Assembly: GCA_948146395.1 (NCBI GenBank)
Contig: OX411556.1
Location: 25,922,096 to 25,986,095, forward strand
DNA from: Fragum whitleyi
Taxonomy: Eukaryota; Mollusca; Bivalvia; Cardiida; Cardiidae
Length of the DNA stretch: 64,000 bases
Reading direction: 5' to 3'
The position numbers were made by a program, and so were the translations under genes. This document shows, one piece after another, positions 32,496-43,740 of this stretch (positions within the stretch are counted from its first letter, which is position 1; each line of letters opens with the position of its first letter). Under the pieces are notes generated by a model. It saw only the letters and a program-made list of their open reading frames with translations. It was not told the origin of the DNA and made no database searches.

Positions 32496-32553
32496 TTATG
32501 TGAGTTGAATAACAATTTATTTTGAACTTTGCTTTTGAAAAGTAAACAAAAAC

Positions 32554-32660
32554 TGACGTCACTTGCAATGTTGGGTGGTTCAATTGTATGTGATGGCACA
32601 TTGTATATTCTATTAGCTGTAGTATCCATGACCTGGTTACCTATCACAATATCACACATC
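32554..32660 (+). pseudogene. Second Penelope-like GIY-YIG fragment, decayed
   Basis: The plus strand reads DVTCNVGWFNC, then after a stop HIVYSISCS, aligning with the linker and start of the GIY-YIG domain at 31548-31920. The first 25 bp (TGACGTCACTTGCAATGTTG and on) are the inverse of 31896-31920 with one mismatch. Confidence 0.65.
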
Positions 32661-32662
32661 GG

Positions 32663-32815
32663 ACAATTTAATTATTGAAAGGTTTTTGACTTGCACTTTC
32701 CAGAATTCATTTTACACAAAGTCAAAGCTTTTTATAAATTTTCAATTTAATTATTGAAAGGTTTTTGACTTACACTTTCCAGAATTCATTTTACATAAAG
32801 TCAAAGCTTTTTTTT
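32663..32815. repeat. Tandem duplication, 79-bp unit
   Basis: AATTTAATTATTGAAAGGTT begins at 32665 and 32744; both units run to GTCAAAGCTTTTT with two or three differences. It is followed by a GGGGGGCACTCGTGTTCAACC..ACATCTTG terminus typical of Helentron-like 3' ends. Confidence 0.8.
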
Positions 32816-33114
32816 TTTAAAAAATGCCGTTTCGGGGGGCACTCGTGTTCAACCAACACATCTTGTTCCATCGGGAATTTGGCTTGGGCAGTCCAGTATT
32901 ACATAAAAGGGAGGTAAATGAAGATTCGATCAAAGTATACCTGTCCTTTACCTTTGCCAATTTTGGATGCCTTTCTATAAATATCAAATATGATTATTTA
33001 TCTTATAACTATAAAGATATCTGTATGATAACATCCCGTATGATATTTTTTTATGATATCACATAGTTATTTTTAGAACAAAGATATAATGCTGTTATTT
33101 TTAGAAACTTGCAT

Positions 33115-33310
33115 TTCAGTAAGAAACATCGTCGAAAACATGACAGATAGAGGTTATAAGATAAATATAATACGTACCAAGTGTATTGTATGAAAAATAT
33201 CTAACTCGGTAGAGCCTCGACAATTTTCAATTCTCCCAACCTCATTAGATTTTTTTTTCATATAATACACTAAGTACGTATTATATATATATCTCATCTC
33301 GACCTATAAT
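33115..33310. repeat. Inverted partner of 37640-37870
   Basis: AGAAACATCGTCGAAAACATG, GATAGAGGTTATAAGATAAAT, ACGTAC..GTGTATTGTATG and AGAGCCTCGACAAT recur in inverse order at 37640-37870. The copies are moderately diverged. Confidence 0.6.
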
Positions 33311-33505
33311 GCAAAGGCCCACATGGGTCTCTTGGTGAAATTCATATACATGCACTGAAAGATGTTTTGGAATATTCTGGACGTCCCCCGTTTAAGCTGT
33401 TGGCGATTCAGTTTCTGACACCATGTCTTGGTAATGTCCTTTGAATCAGTCTCTCGGATTCTGGCCTGCCCTCTGTTAAGGATGGCAAAACTGTCCAAAC
33501 TGTTT

Positions 33506-33572
33506 GTAAATTATACCCTGCTTTGCACACAAATGCACGTGCAAAGCGGGTTATAATTTGCAAACAGTTTAT
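33506..33572. repeat. Palindrome AAACTGTTTGTAAATTATA
   Basis: A near-perfect inverted repeat of about 30-nt arms around ACAAATGCACGTG. The arms carry CCTGCTTTGCAC and GTGCAAAGCGGG. Confidence 0.7.
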
Positions 33573-33855
33573 ACCGTTTTGTCTCTCTGAACGCAGCGCT
33601 GAATAACGCCTCGCGCACGTTCAGTTGAGAGACTACGCATCTTATGTGCTTCCTCAACGCAGTACGAATATTCCCTGATATTCTGATGTACATTACTACC
33701 AATCTACTAGTAACGACTCTGATTGGACTTTGTAAATGTGACCAGTCACGCGGAAAGGGACCATATGGGTATTGCGTTAATTGTCGACCCTGGTCAGACT
33801 GCGCGGTTTGCACTGACTGACTAGAGTCGAAACTTTCTGAATCTAGAATTTCCAA
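33511..33855 (-). other. Unrecognised open frame of 114 codons in GC-richer DNA
   Basis: The frame reads ESFDSSQSVQTAQSDQGRQ and PYGPFPRDWSHLQSP, then TALRKHIRCVVSQLNVREAL. The plus strand of the same DNA has a 40-codon cysteine-rich frame at 33687-33827 (CKCDQSRGKGPYGYCVNC). Neither was recognised and both lack splice context. Base composition is higher in GC than the flanks, so it may be part of an unknown mobile element. No function is assigned. Confidence 0.25.
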
Positions 33856-35118
33856 TCTACCTTCCAGTGAAAGAATTTTTGAAATGCAACATCTGGTTGA
33901 CCAATACTGGACCCAATCTCTTTTTTAAATATTCAATGTTCATAGTTCTCAGATGTTCCCTTTTCGCGTGACGGGTCACAAATATACATGCAGATCTGGG
34001 TCTTTTTCTCATACACTTTCGTACCAGAAATTGATTGAACTTAACTTCGATTTAATGGCATTGTATATTATATTGAGATAGAAGAAAAAAAACGTTAAAA
34101 TTTAAAGTTAAGAATTAAAAAGCAAGTATTCAGGTTCTCAAGGCTATATTTTAGAGCAATTTTACGTAATTAAGTACAGGAACAGCAAGCTTCTAATTTC
34201 TCCACTTATTTTCTTGTCTCTTTATAAGTAATTTACAAAAAATTAGCTCGTCGACAATTTATTCGCTCTCCTAAGCAAGCTACACGAAACAATTCCATTA
34301 AAAATCATGATTTCTTTTAAAGATTTTTTTGTTAAATTTATTTCCATAAATTTTGGTGCAATATTCTAAGGGAGACAGGAATATTGCCTGTCATCAGAAT
34401 TACATTGTATTCTTGCTGAGCCTTTTATAACCATGTTATCAAATCAACGTGTAATACATGTTATTTGTGTTGTTATTGTTTTACCCGAATTCCTTTACCC
34501 GACTTGTTTGACCCTGTGATTAATTGTCAAATTTCTTCGGATAACCATTTCTTCGTAAGGCAACGAATGGATTTGAAGCTGTTACGGGATCACGGACGTT
34601 ATTTCTCGCTCGTTATCTCTTTCTGTCTGTGTCTGTCTGTTTGTCTCTCATTCTCCTCTCTGTCTTTCTGTCTCTGTGGTCTTGACTATGTTCCTGCCCT
34701 CCTCTCTCTCTCTTTCTCTCGATATCTCTCTTTCTCTCGATCTCTCTCTTTCTCTCTCGATCGAGAACTCGTGTATAAAACTGGGTTTACCAGCAAGTAG
34801 GTTGAACCGTTCGACGATAAGAATGCTCACATGAAAATTAGTTCAATAGTTTGTAAATCATTGCGGAACCGCAGCAGCCTAATTGCTTTTTATTCCATAA
34901 CTGGTGCCAGAAATTGAAGAAGATTCAATATTGGTCTTTATGAAAAATTAATGGAAAAATGCGGAATTCGGGAAAAGACAGTAAATCCTGATTATAATGA
35001 TATCGTTTAACATGTTTATTAAGAGTCCGAAGCGATTTTACATGAGAAGCCTGGTTTATAGTCTTGATATGATCCTTGCATAAGAAATGTTGTCGGCTAG
35101 ACATTCGGGTGTGTCGAT

Positions 35119-36010
35119 ACAGTTATTGTGAAATTTGTGAAATTTGTGAAATTGACACTCTTCACGATAAAAAAAAAAAACATTCCCAATCACTCACTCA
35201 GGGTAAATTCAAATGGCAGCCCGGGAGTCGCGTGAGATGATGTAATAATCTAAAATTGACTGTAATATGCATGCGCAGAAAGAACATTCATGTGAACGGA
35301 GTTACCCACTGGTGGTATTAAACAAACTGCACATTTACCGCTACAATAATTAATTAACCATGAAATATCGTTATCCCATTAAGAAATGTGATAGACTCGT
35401 GCAAAATGCTATAGAAAAAAAGGATTCGTCGTTTAAAGTAATAGAGAACATTTGTTTAATGTAATCGAATTGTTGTGCACTTTTTTCGACGCCATTTTGG
35501 AACCCAAATAACACCGGCCTGTCCCAGGATCAGAAGCGTCGAGGTTGAAAGGTTAAAATGACATCACTAGTGTCGAAACCGAGGTCGTTCTGATTGAAAC
35601 CCGGTCAACTCGGGTCGAAACCGAGTCCGATATGAACTTACCCTCAGTGATCAATTTTTTCATTCCAAACACTCACTGTAATCACTCAAAAAGCCTTCAA
35701 AAATTATTCAAAAACGCTTCGAAATCAATCAAAGCAATCGACAGTTCAATCAAATCTATTAAATAGTTGTATTTTGGTTCTTTTGGCTGATGTTGACTTT
35801 TAAGCGTCTGATTTGACCGTGAAGACTTAAAACCAGAAAAAATATATAGATTTTAATAAAGGGGTTAAAAAGATATACCAATGATTTGGACGAAATTATC
35901 GATTAACTTTTACCTCTCTTGAAAATCATTAAAAATTCGCTACAAATACTCATTTCATTTCGAATTCATTCAAAATTTTGCCAATTTCACGACGATATCG
36001 CAAAAGACAT
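35119..36010. mobile_element. mariner-type MITE family A, split by a nested MITE
   Basis: Left part 35119-35200 (ACAGTTATTGTG..AAATTGACACTC..CAATCACTCACTCA) and right part 35644-36010 (ATTCCAAACACTCACTG, ATTATTCAAAAACGCTTCG, central GGGGTTAAAAAG..CTTTTACCTCTC, TTTCACGACGAT) together match one family A copy. Confidence 0.7.
35201..35643. mobile_element. Nested MITE, GGGTAAATTC ends, TCA duplication
   Basis: A 443-bp insertion with ends GGGTAAATTC and GAACTTACCC (inverted, one mismatch) and TCA on both sides (35198-35200, 35644-35646). CpG-richer than its host. A truncated inverse copy lies at 51178-51560. A TTCGACC..GGTCGAA motif set near the right end is shared. Confidence 0.75.
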
Positions 36011-36106
36011 GATGTATTGTTTGTTAACGATGTATTTAATGTGTACAAAAGCTGTAGGTACTGAGTTTTTGTTTGCTCATTGACATGTAGGGGTTATATC
36101 AATACA

Positions 36107-36476
36107 TTAGACCACGCTTGAAGCGAATCGGCCAATCAGAGAACAGTATTTCAAAAGTATCTATCACAGATACAACTCCGAGCGTTGTATTAACAGATAT
36201 ATGGTTGTAGTGTGTGTATTGCACGTGAATCTCGACTGGTTTTTGGGCCGAGTCATTTCAAAAAGACGACGAGCATTTTTTACAGCTCTTTTTTCCTAAA
36301 GACTTTCGACAGTCGCAAAAGTGCAAAAGATCTGAAAAGGGTAACGGAAATAGATTCATAAGTAATTTCAGCATATTCACACTTGATTGGAGTAATATCA
36401 CAGCGTAATTTGCTCCTTTTCATTATTTAGAGGTTCGGGTAAAAAATACAGATAGTGCAAGAAAAGCGTGGTCTAA
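36107..36476. mobile_element. MITE, TTAGACCACGCTT ends, copy 1
   Basis: A 370-bp element with a perfect 13-bp inverted terminal repeat TTAGACCACGCTT / AAGCGTGGTCTAA. It contains GGCCAATCAGAGAACAGTATTT. It is followed directly by the foldback at 36480-36571, as is copy 2. Confidence 0.85.
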
Positions 36477-36479
36477 GTC

Positions 36480-36571
36480 AGATAGAAAATCTCGTGCCGC
36501 GGTATATGGGAAATAGACACTCGCTTACGCTCGTGTCTATTTCCCATATAGCACGACCCTCGTTTTCTATC
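36480..36571. repeat. Foldback GATAGAAAATCTCGTGCCGC, copy 1
   Basis: Palindrome of about 92 bp, arms reading TATATGGGAAATAGACACTCG and its inverse around CTTACG. An equivalent follows the second MITE copy (37384-37480). Confidence 0.85.
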
Positions 36572-36865
36572 CTATACGTATTAATCAAATTATTTAAAAT
36601 ATGAATGATAATTTCCAGCCAGATAATGCGTGCTAATATCTTTTCATATTTTAACACACGAATGGGATACACGAATTATTTCTACAAATGAATCCAAAAG
36701 AGCCCATTAATTCTGTTAAGACAACGACAGCACTTTGTTAAATTGCTTAAACAATTCGGCAGATACTAATCATTTCAATTTATCAATAGAATTATCAGAG
36801 AAAATAGGCAGAAATTGCGAAATCGACACTTTTTTGCATTGAAGTTATGTACTTCTCATGTGTCG

Positions 36866-37003
<138 letters not shown>

Positions 37004-37012
37004 AAAACGTAC

Positions 37013-37383
37013 TTAGACCACGCTTGAAGCGAATCGGCCAATCAGAGAGCAGTATTTCAAAAATATAAATCACAGATACAACTCCTAGCATTGCATCTAC
37101 AGATATACAATGAAAAGGTGTCGTGCACGTGAATCTTGACAGATTTTTGTGCCGTGTCATTTTAAGAAAGTGTCGAGCATATTTTATATGATTGCTTTTT
37201 TCAAAAGACTTTCTACAGTTGCATACATGCAAAAGAGCTGCTATAAGCAACGATAATAGATTCATATATATTGTTTTGGCATAATTACGCATAATAACAG
37301 TAATATATCAGCGAGCTTACTCGTTTTCGTTGTCAAGATGTTCGGGTTAAAATTACAGTCAATGTAAGAAAAGCGTGGTCTAA
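37013..37383. mobile_element. MITE, TTAGACCACGCTT ends, copy 2
   Basis: 371 bp, same 13-bp inverted ends as copy 1 and the same orientation. Starts 906 bp after copy 1. The internal sequence is aligned throughout but clearly diverged. Confidence 0.85.
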
Positions 37384-37480
37384 TTCAGATAGACAATCTC
37401 GTGCCACGGTATATGGAAAATAGACACTCGCTGAAGCTCGTGTCTATTTTCCATATACCATGGCACTCGTTGTCTATCCT
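37384..37480. repeat. Foldback GATAGACAATCTCGTGCCAC, copy 2
   Basis: Arms ATATGGAAAATAGACACTCG and its inverse, around CTGAAG. Same position relative to the MITE as copy 1, so MITE plus foldback moved or duplicated together. Confidence 0.85.
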
Positions 37481-37544
37481 ATACTTAGTGTTTTGTTTGA
37501 TAAAATATATAAGGCATCAACAACAGTATCTCCTTTGTTCTCTT

Positions 37545-37546
37545 CT

Positions 37547-37584
<38 letters not shown>

Positions 37585-37640
37585 ATATATTTATAATATA
37601 ATATAATATTATATATATATAATATATATTTATATATATC
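37545..37640. repeat. Second AT-rich simple repeat
   Basis: TATATA runs interrupted by TTATAATATAATATA. Confidence 0.9.
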
Positions 37641-37870
37641 TAACGAGGGTGGGGAATCGATCATTGTCGAGGCTCCGCCCGGACAATCATCAATTCAATC
37701 AACTGAGTTACTTATTTTTTGTCCATACAATTCGCTAAGTACACGTACGTATTTTATTTATCTTATAACCTCTATTTTCCTTGTTTTCGTCGATGTTTCT
37801 GACAGAAATGCCAGTTTCTAAAAATAACCGCATTATTTCATTGTTCTAAAAAATTCCATGTAATACCATA
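37640..37870. repeat. Inverted partner of 33115-33310
   Basis: CATTGTCGAGGCTCCGCCC, ACACGTACGTATTTTATTTA, CTTATAACCTCTAT and GTCGATGTTTCTGACAG are the inverse of the 33.1-kb block. Confidence 0.6.
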
Positions 37871-38191
37871 AAAAATATCATGTGGGATATTATCACATAG
37901 ATTTTTGTATAGTTACAAGATGAATTGTATTACACTGCCCATACACTATCTATAACACTGGCAATAATGTTGAACCATTCTTCAATATCGCGCCTTTACA
38001 CAATCAATAAAATTGTCAATCTCGTTGGCTGAAAATATTATTGACAGTGCATGGGCGATATTGAAGAACAGTCAATATGAAGGAACAATAATTTTTCCTA
38101 CAACCCTGATCGAATATGACCCACTTTTGGTAATCGTTTATTGCCTTTAAAATTTGAGTCGTATTACACCGAATATTTCGCATATTTTAGA

Positions 38192-39216
38192 AGCTAACCT
38201 GAGCACGAAGTGCTCAAGGTGAACTATTGTGATCGTCCAATGTCTGTCGTCCGTCGTCAGTCTTGCATCTTCCGTCGTCCATAATTTCTTAAAACATCTT
38301 CTCCTCCTAGACCAGTGGGCCAATGTTGATGAAACTTGGCAGGGATGTTCCTTGGGTCAAGCTCTACAATAGTTGTTCAAATAAATGACATCCACCCTTA
38401 ACTCTCCCTTTACTCTAAAAAAGGGGGTGAAATAGGAAAATCTTCAAAAATCTTCTACTCTGAAACCAGAGGGCAGACAACTTTCCTACTTTTTATTTAG
38501 CATCATCTAGTGGACCTCTACCAAGATTGTTTATATCAAACCCTGGGATCATATTTGGGCTCCACCAGGGCGCGTGCCTTTTTACATAGAATCAAAGAAT
38601 GAAAATCTGTAAAAATTCTTCTTCTCTGAAACCAGAAAGCAGACAGCTTTCATATATTGTATGTAGCATCATCTAGGTGACCTCTACTAAATTTGTTCAT
38701 ATCAAGATCCTGGAATCATATTTGGGCTCCACCAGGGGCAACCCTTTTTTACATAGATTCAAAGGGCAAAAAAACTTCAAAAATCTTCTTTACTGAAACC
38801 AAAAGGCAAACATTTTCCATATTATGTTTGTAATATTATATAGTGGACTTCAATCCCAATGTTTTCATGTCATACCTCTGGGCTTATATTTGGGTCCTGA
38901 ATGAATCCACCATATTTTACATAGACACAAAGGAGTAAATCTTAAAAGAAAATGGTCTATGAAACCAGAAGGCAGGGACTTTTCATAATAGTATCATTTA
39001 ATTGTGTTTCGTGAAGTTTGTTTATTGCATGCCAATATGTTCATGTAAGGTCTGTAACCATGCATATCCTTTTTACTCTTTGCTGAAAACATTCCACGGT
39101 ATTGGTCTTATTTAGAAATGATATTCTTGTTGACATCTGCCTTTTCAATTGGTGTGATGTCCCAGGGGTCAAAGGTACTCGGGCGAGCGATCTACGACCA
39201 TCATGGTTCTCTTGTT
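38192..39216 (+). mobile_element. Helentron/pearl-like element, third copy of the 22590 type
   Basis: Start AGCTAACCTGAGCACGAAGT, tract GTCTGTCGTCCGTCGTC, and CTCCTCCTAGACCAGTGGGC. Core units contain TAGCATCATCTAG..GACCTCTACCAAG. The end is GGCGAGCGATCTACGACC, then ATGGTTCTCTTGTT. Confidence 0.8.
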
Positions 39217-39555
39217 GATTAAAAAAAGTTCGCATATAGATTGATTTATCCCTGTAGGTAGCCATAAAGAACAAATATTCTGTTGTTGTATAATTCATAG
39301 CATTTTTTCCAACCTAGATTCCCATATTAGCATTTCTAATCCATTTGTCTAATGTACAGACAGATATTCGACATTATTTAATCTATTGGCGATGTGCTTA
39401 TGCCAATTCTTCAACAGAATTAACGATTTTTGCGATTCTTTGAAAACAATGTGCGGGTCAGCGCAAATCTGTTGCAAGTTCCCATATATTTATAGACACT
39501 TTTAATGGTTTTGTGCCGACCCCTCGTTTGAATCTACAAGTTGAATAAAAGGCTT

Positions 39556-39717
39556 TTAAGGTAGTGGACCCGCAATAGTTCCGCAACGTTTCGGAAGTTA
39601 TCAACTTTAACATTGTAAACCAAGGTTTCCTAATGATTTCATTAGGAAACCTTGGTTAACATTGTGAAAGGTAATGCGTTCTGAAATGTTGCGGAATTAT
39701 TACGGGTCTTTTCCTAA
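39556..39717. mobile_element. MITE, GGTAGTGGACC family, copy 4
   Basis: The most symmetric copy: AAGGTAGTGGACCCGCAATAG at the left and its inverse at the right, centre AACCAAGGTTTCCTAATGATT with its inverse. Confidence 0.85.
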
Positions 39718-39887
39718 ATGATGACTGATGAAATGGCCGCAATTCAACACACCCTTTGTCTTAATTTTGGAATAGATTTCGATCTCGCCATTAATCTCAG
39801 ACCAGTTTAATTGTATTTTATACGATTCATTCACGTTACATTTTATCTGAATAACGAATCTCTTGAGGTGTGTGATAATCAGGAACA

Positions 39888-40078
39888 GCGTGAAATTGGC
39901 TAAGGTGAACGATTTCGTCAAATTATTTTGGAATGAAATTGAAAGAGTAGGATGAGTGAGTTTTGAATAAAGATAGAGGGGGTGCGGTAACATAATATCT
40001 CCAATCTTATCTCCTCCATGGGGTGGGGGTTGGGGTAATTTTGAAATACACGCACTTTTCACTGTCGTCTGCAACATG
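39888..40078. mobile_element. mariner-type MITE family A, fragment
   Basis: AATTATTTTGGAATGAAATTG and GAGTGAGTTTTGAATAAAG match family A in the orientation of 45800-46228. The right half is replaced by unrelated DNA. Confidence 0.5.
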
Positions 40079-40180
40079 TTTTAATTTAAACCAGTATGTG
40101 AGATTCAAATATCGTATTTGTATTCAACCGGTGGATGCATAATTCTGATCGTCAAACGCTGCTCAAGGTGAGAATATACA

Positions 40181-40322
40181 TAGAGGATAATCGTTTGTTT
40201 TAGTGTAAAATCGATTTATATTTCATTGAGTGAACTACAAAAGCTAGATAGATTATGTTATTCACGAAATGAAATATCTATCGATCTTACTTAAAAAAAC
40301 AAACGATTATTCTATTTCTTTA
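40181..40322. mobile_element. MITE, AGAGGATAATCGTTTG family, copy 2
   Basis: 142-bp compact form: TAGAGGATAATCGTTTG, AAAATCGATTTATATT and inverse ATCTATCGATCTTA..AAACAAACGATTATTC. Confidence 0.8.
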
Positions 40323-40329
40323 AGGGTTC

Positions 40330-42529
40330 GCCGCAAATATAAATGGAGGCCATTTGAATTTTTGGCCAAAATTTTATATGCAAAATTAAGGCTTTTCTTT
40401 ATGCAAAGTCAACTGAAAATGTTATAAAATGTATTAAAAAGGGGAAATGAAGATGTTTTTGATAAAAATATTTGCAAAGAATGCTTTTATAGCTGAAAAC
40501 AGAGTTCCAAATTGCACTTTCGCATTTGCATCCATTTGAAAAATGTACCGATGCATTTGGGACAAAAACTTGCAGACGTCAACTGGAATATCCGGAGTAC
40601 AATCAACGAGGCTTACTTTTTGCTAAAATGCCTGTGGGAAAGATATTTCAGCGTTGAAAGACACGTGTTTATTTTCAAGGAAACATGGCAGCCTTTTTTA
40701 CAACAACAAAACATGTAAACAAAGATGTTTTAAGGAATTGCAACGATCGTATTCCTTGAAAGCCAAGGGTGACCGTCCATTATCACTCTTGGGCATTTCT
40801 ACTTTAAAAATGAGACTAAATTTACCTTGATTTCTACTTAGAAATCCTTGCTGTTGTTCTTTTTTTTCTCAGATGTCAAATAAAAAAACTGCCGTGGGAA
40901 ATTTGTTATGAACCGCTTCACCGAAAAAGAGATAAAAATATCACTCCTCTAAAAAAAATAGAGTGGGACCTTTCATACTTATTTGAGAGCAAGTTCAAAC
41001 GGCCTGAAGTCAAAACGGCCCAAAGTCAAAACGACCCAAAATTCGCTAAAACCAGTCAATACCAAGTCAAAACTTTTACTCATTTAGTCAAAAAAGCAAA
41101 AATTTATTTTTTTATGTCATATAAGAATATATACAATTAATGGCTCGATTTATACATTTTATACATCTTTTTTTTTAATAAGATCACAAATTAAATAGCT
41201 TTATTTTTTGGTTTATTTCAATACAAATACACATCAATTTACTTGTTTCAGTCTCTCACATTACATCTATAAAGGTTTGTTTCAAATTAAAGACCAATAC
41301 CCTTATTCACATAAATGTGTTATTATTATAGTCCGATTGACATGTATAAGGACCGATGTTTTCACCAATTACACAAAAATACGTTGGTAAAATCTTTTGT
41401 ATGTAGTTATATCATAATTTCAGCTTAATCCAAATTAATTTTAGACTATAAAATAGTTCCAGAATGATGCTTTTGTCTACTTAGTAAATGATAATTTTTC
41501 GCATTTTCCACTCTTAAGGCTGCTAAGTAGTAAGAATATGTACACATATACTAAAAACTTGTGTTTTTATTCTAAACTTTTGACACAATAAATGACCAAT
41601 TTTCTTTTGTTGGATATGCGTATTTTCATATCGACGGTACCCAATTTTAAACTAAAATATCACGTATTTTTTACCGTTCATAACTCGCTATTTACTTGTT
41701 ATATCTCGTGAAAAACGCAACGATTTCGTTAAATAATCCATGATTTGATTGGTCCGAATTAGACAGTACAGGGTTCATCCGTGAAAAGATATAGGCGATT
41801 ATCAATATCTTGTCAAAAGGTTCACGAACAAAGACAGGACACACTCATTCTAATATACTTTACGAGTGAATTACACAAACATAATTGAATTTATAGATAT
41901 ACTCGATATTATATATAAAAACACAACAAAAAAGGCTCCTTTAAAATCATCCTCTTTTGATTCGATGCAAATTGGTACCTATTTTGAGAAAGACACTTCA
42001 CTTTTCCCTTAGTATAGAAAAAATAAGTTGTAATAGGCTAGGAGTTTCGTGTAGACGGACAGACAAAATCATTATTTTACTTTCAAAAATCCTGAAAACA
42101 TATTTTTTCATGGTAATAGATTGAAAAAAAGATATTATGATAGGCAAAATATGCGCTTGAAAATTACCTTTAATTATATTGTATCATTGTTATTGAGTTC
42201 AAAAGACAATCCAAGTGTGGGTGGCCCTTTTTTGACGTTTCGTTTGCGAAATCTACCACTTTAATTCAAACACGAATAAAATATCGGGATTTCATACATC
42301 AGAATGAAAATATGACTTCTTTAATTGAGCTTCAGCCTTTGAGTAATTTCAATTGAACAAAGGAGATACCATCACAAGCTCTATTGTGAAATTTTGCCCT
42401 ACTATTAACAAGGAATTGTGAAGAACATGTCGATAATAATGTGGTCATAATCATACTTTATATTTTGCAGCAAATCGTATAAAGAAAGACTGTGACACCA
42501 ATATATATATTGGTGAAATGAATCAAAGT
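40330..42529. other. Gene-free stretch, nothing recognised
   Basis: AT-rich DNA without convincing exons, tandem repeats or paired ends. A possible terminus of the nested-MITE family (GAGAGCAAGTTCAAACGGCC) lies at 40985-41004, followed by a short AAGTCAAAACG repeat. Confidence 0.4.
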
Positions 42530-42780
42530 CAAATTTACTACACTACACTTCTTTAATAAACGTTTAACTAAAATTTGTCTGTCTTCTTATCTTCCAAAGA
42601 AGTCTCTCCCCGCTCACCGCTCTGTGGGCGCCTTTATATACCTCTTGTATGTATACATTCCTAACAGAACAAGGTCACCTGATCTACCCACACATTGGCA
42701 TGCTGCCCAGCGGCTCGCTATCTGTTGTAAATAGTTTATGACCGAATAATCAGACCACATTCAAAGACAGGTATGGTTGA
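42530..42780 (-). other. Possible solo LTR or orphan promoter
   Basis: The minus strand has TATATAAAGGCGCCCACAGAG (TATA at about 42641-42634) followed by a purine-rich GGGGAGAGACTTC leader. No second copy, target duplication or retroelement body was seen, so this remains a weak call. Confidence 0.2.
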
Positions 42781-43039
42781 GTCATTCAAAAAGGAGGCTC
42801 GCAGAGATTGAATGTTTTACATATCTAATTGATATATTCTCTATAACGTCAGAAATTTATTTAGAGAGTACAGGTTTAAAAGGGTGAGGCAATTCAAAAA
42901 CGTTAATTTGTACTTTTTCAAAATGGAAAAAAAGTAACACTTAATTTCGTTAATGTTTCCTATTTTCTTCTGTATAATCGAAGGACACTTAATACAACTC
43001 CCTGGAGGACACCTTTTCCGTATGATAATATATGCACTC

Positions 43040-43136
43040 TAAATATATACTCTGTACTCTTTTTATAAAACACTTTATTAACAATAGGTTTATATAAACT
43101 CTGTACTCTTTATAAAACACTTTATTAACAACAGTT
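43040..43136. repeat. Short tandem duplication, about 48-bp unit
   Basis: CTCTGTACTC(TTT)TTATAAAACACTTTATTAACAA occurs twice in a row. Confidence 0.75.
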
Positions 43137-43574
43137 TTTTTTAGGATTAGATTGACTGTTATCAAATGTCATCTTATTATCCGGTATTTCAAGCGTTTAA
43201 GCCTGTTGTCTTGATTATAAATAATGTTTGAATATGCAGTAATAAATTATCTTTTATCAAAACCGTTTTCCGCTTGACAAACGAAGAGCTAAGTTTTGGG
43301 GATTAGAAACTATGCGTTTTATTAATTTTGAGAGGGAAATAGAGAGCGAAAGAAGAATAGAGGAGAGAGTCAAGTTTCTCCAAAATTATAATAATTACTA
43401 ATCTGAATATCAAAAGTCAACCTTATTAAAAAAAATTCTGGGTAGAAACTGTGTATTCAAAATCTTTAGCATATGATACTTTATTTATTAAGCTCCAATA
43501 AAAACCATGAAACTCATAAATTCCGTTCTTTCCCTTTCTTCAGTTTAAACACGCTACGCTCGTACGTGAGATGA

Positions 43575-43740
43575 CCAATCAAAGGCCTCAATACATTTTG
43601 ACCAATGAAACGAGAGGAAGCAACGGACCAATGGTGTCCATGCTTACTTTAGGATCTAGTATCGATAAATGAGGACAGTCTAGCCAGTCTAAATTAAAAT
43701 GGGCCTACTTTTTGCACAAGAACAAAAACCGGAAGTGTAG
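43575..43740 (+). promoter_or_regulatory. Promoter-like cluster: three CCAAT boxes and an ETS site
   Basis: CCAAT starts at 43575, 43602 and 43628 (steps 27 and 26), all on the plus strand, followed at 43729-43737 by CCGGAAGTG, the classic ETS/GABP core-promoter motif. Evenly spaced CCAAT boxes upstream of an ETS site fit an NF-Y-driven TATA-less promoter. A purine-rich stretch follows with a possible donor AAG|GTAGTC near 43811, which would make a noncoding first exon. No coding exon was tied to it. Confidence 0.4.

Noticed and set aside
34465..34830. Frames rich in Ser/Leu/Cys and in Glu/Arg
   Set aside because: Low-complexity TCTCTC/GTCTGTCT simple repeat; no homology or splice context was seen.
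40512..40718. 68-codon plus-strand frame as a small gene
   Set aside because: No signal peptide, domain, splice partner or conserved copy could be seen; it is within chance expectation for this amount of DNA.
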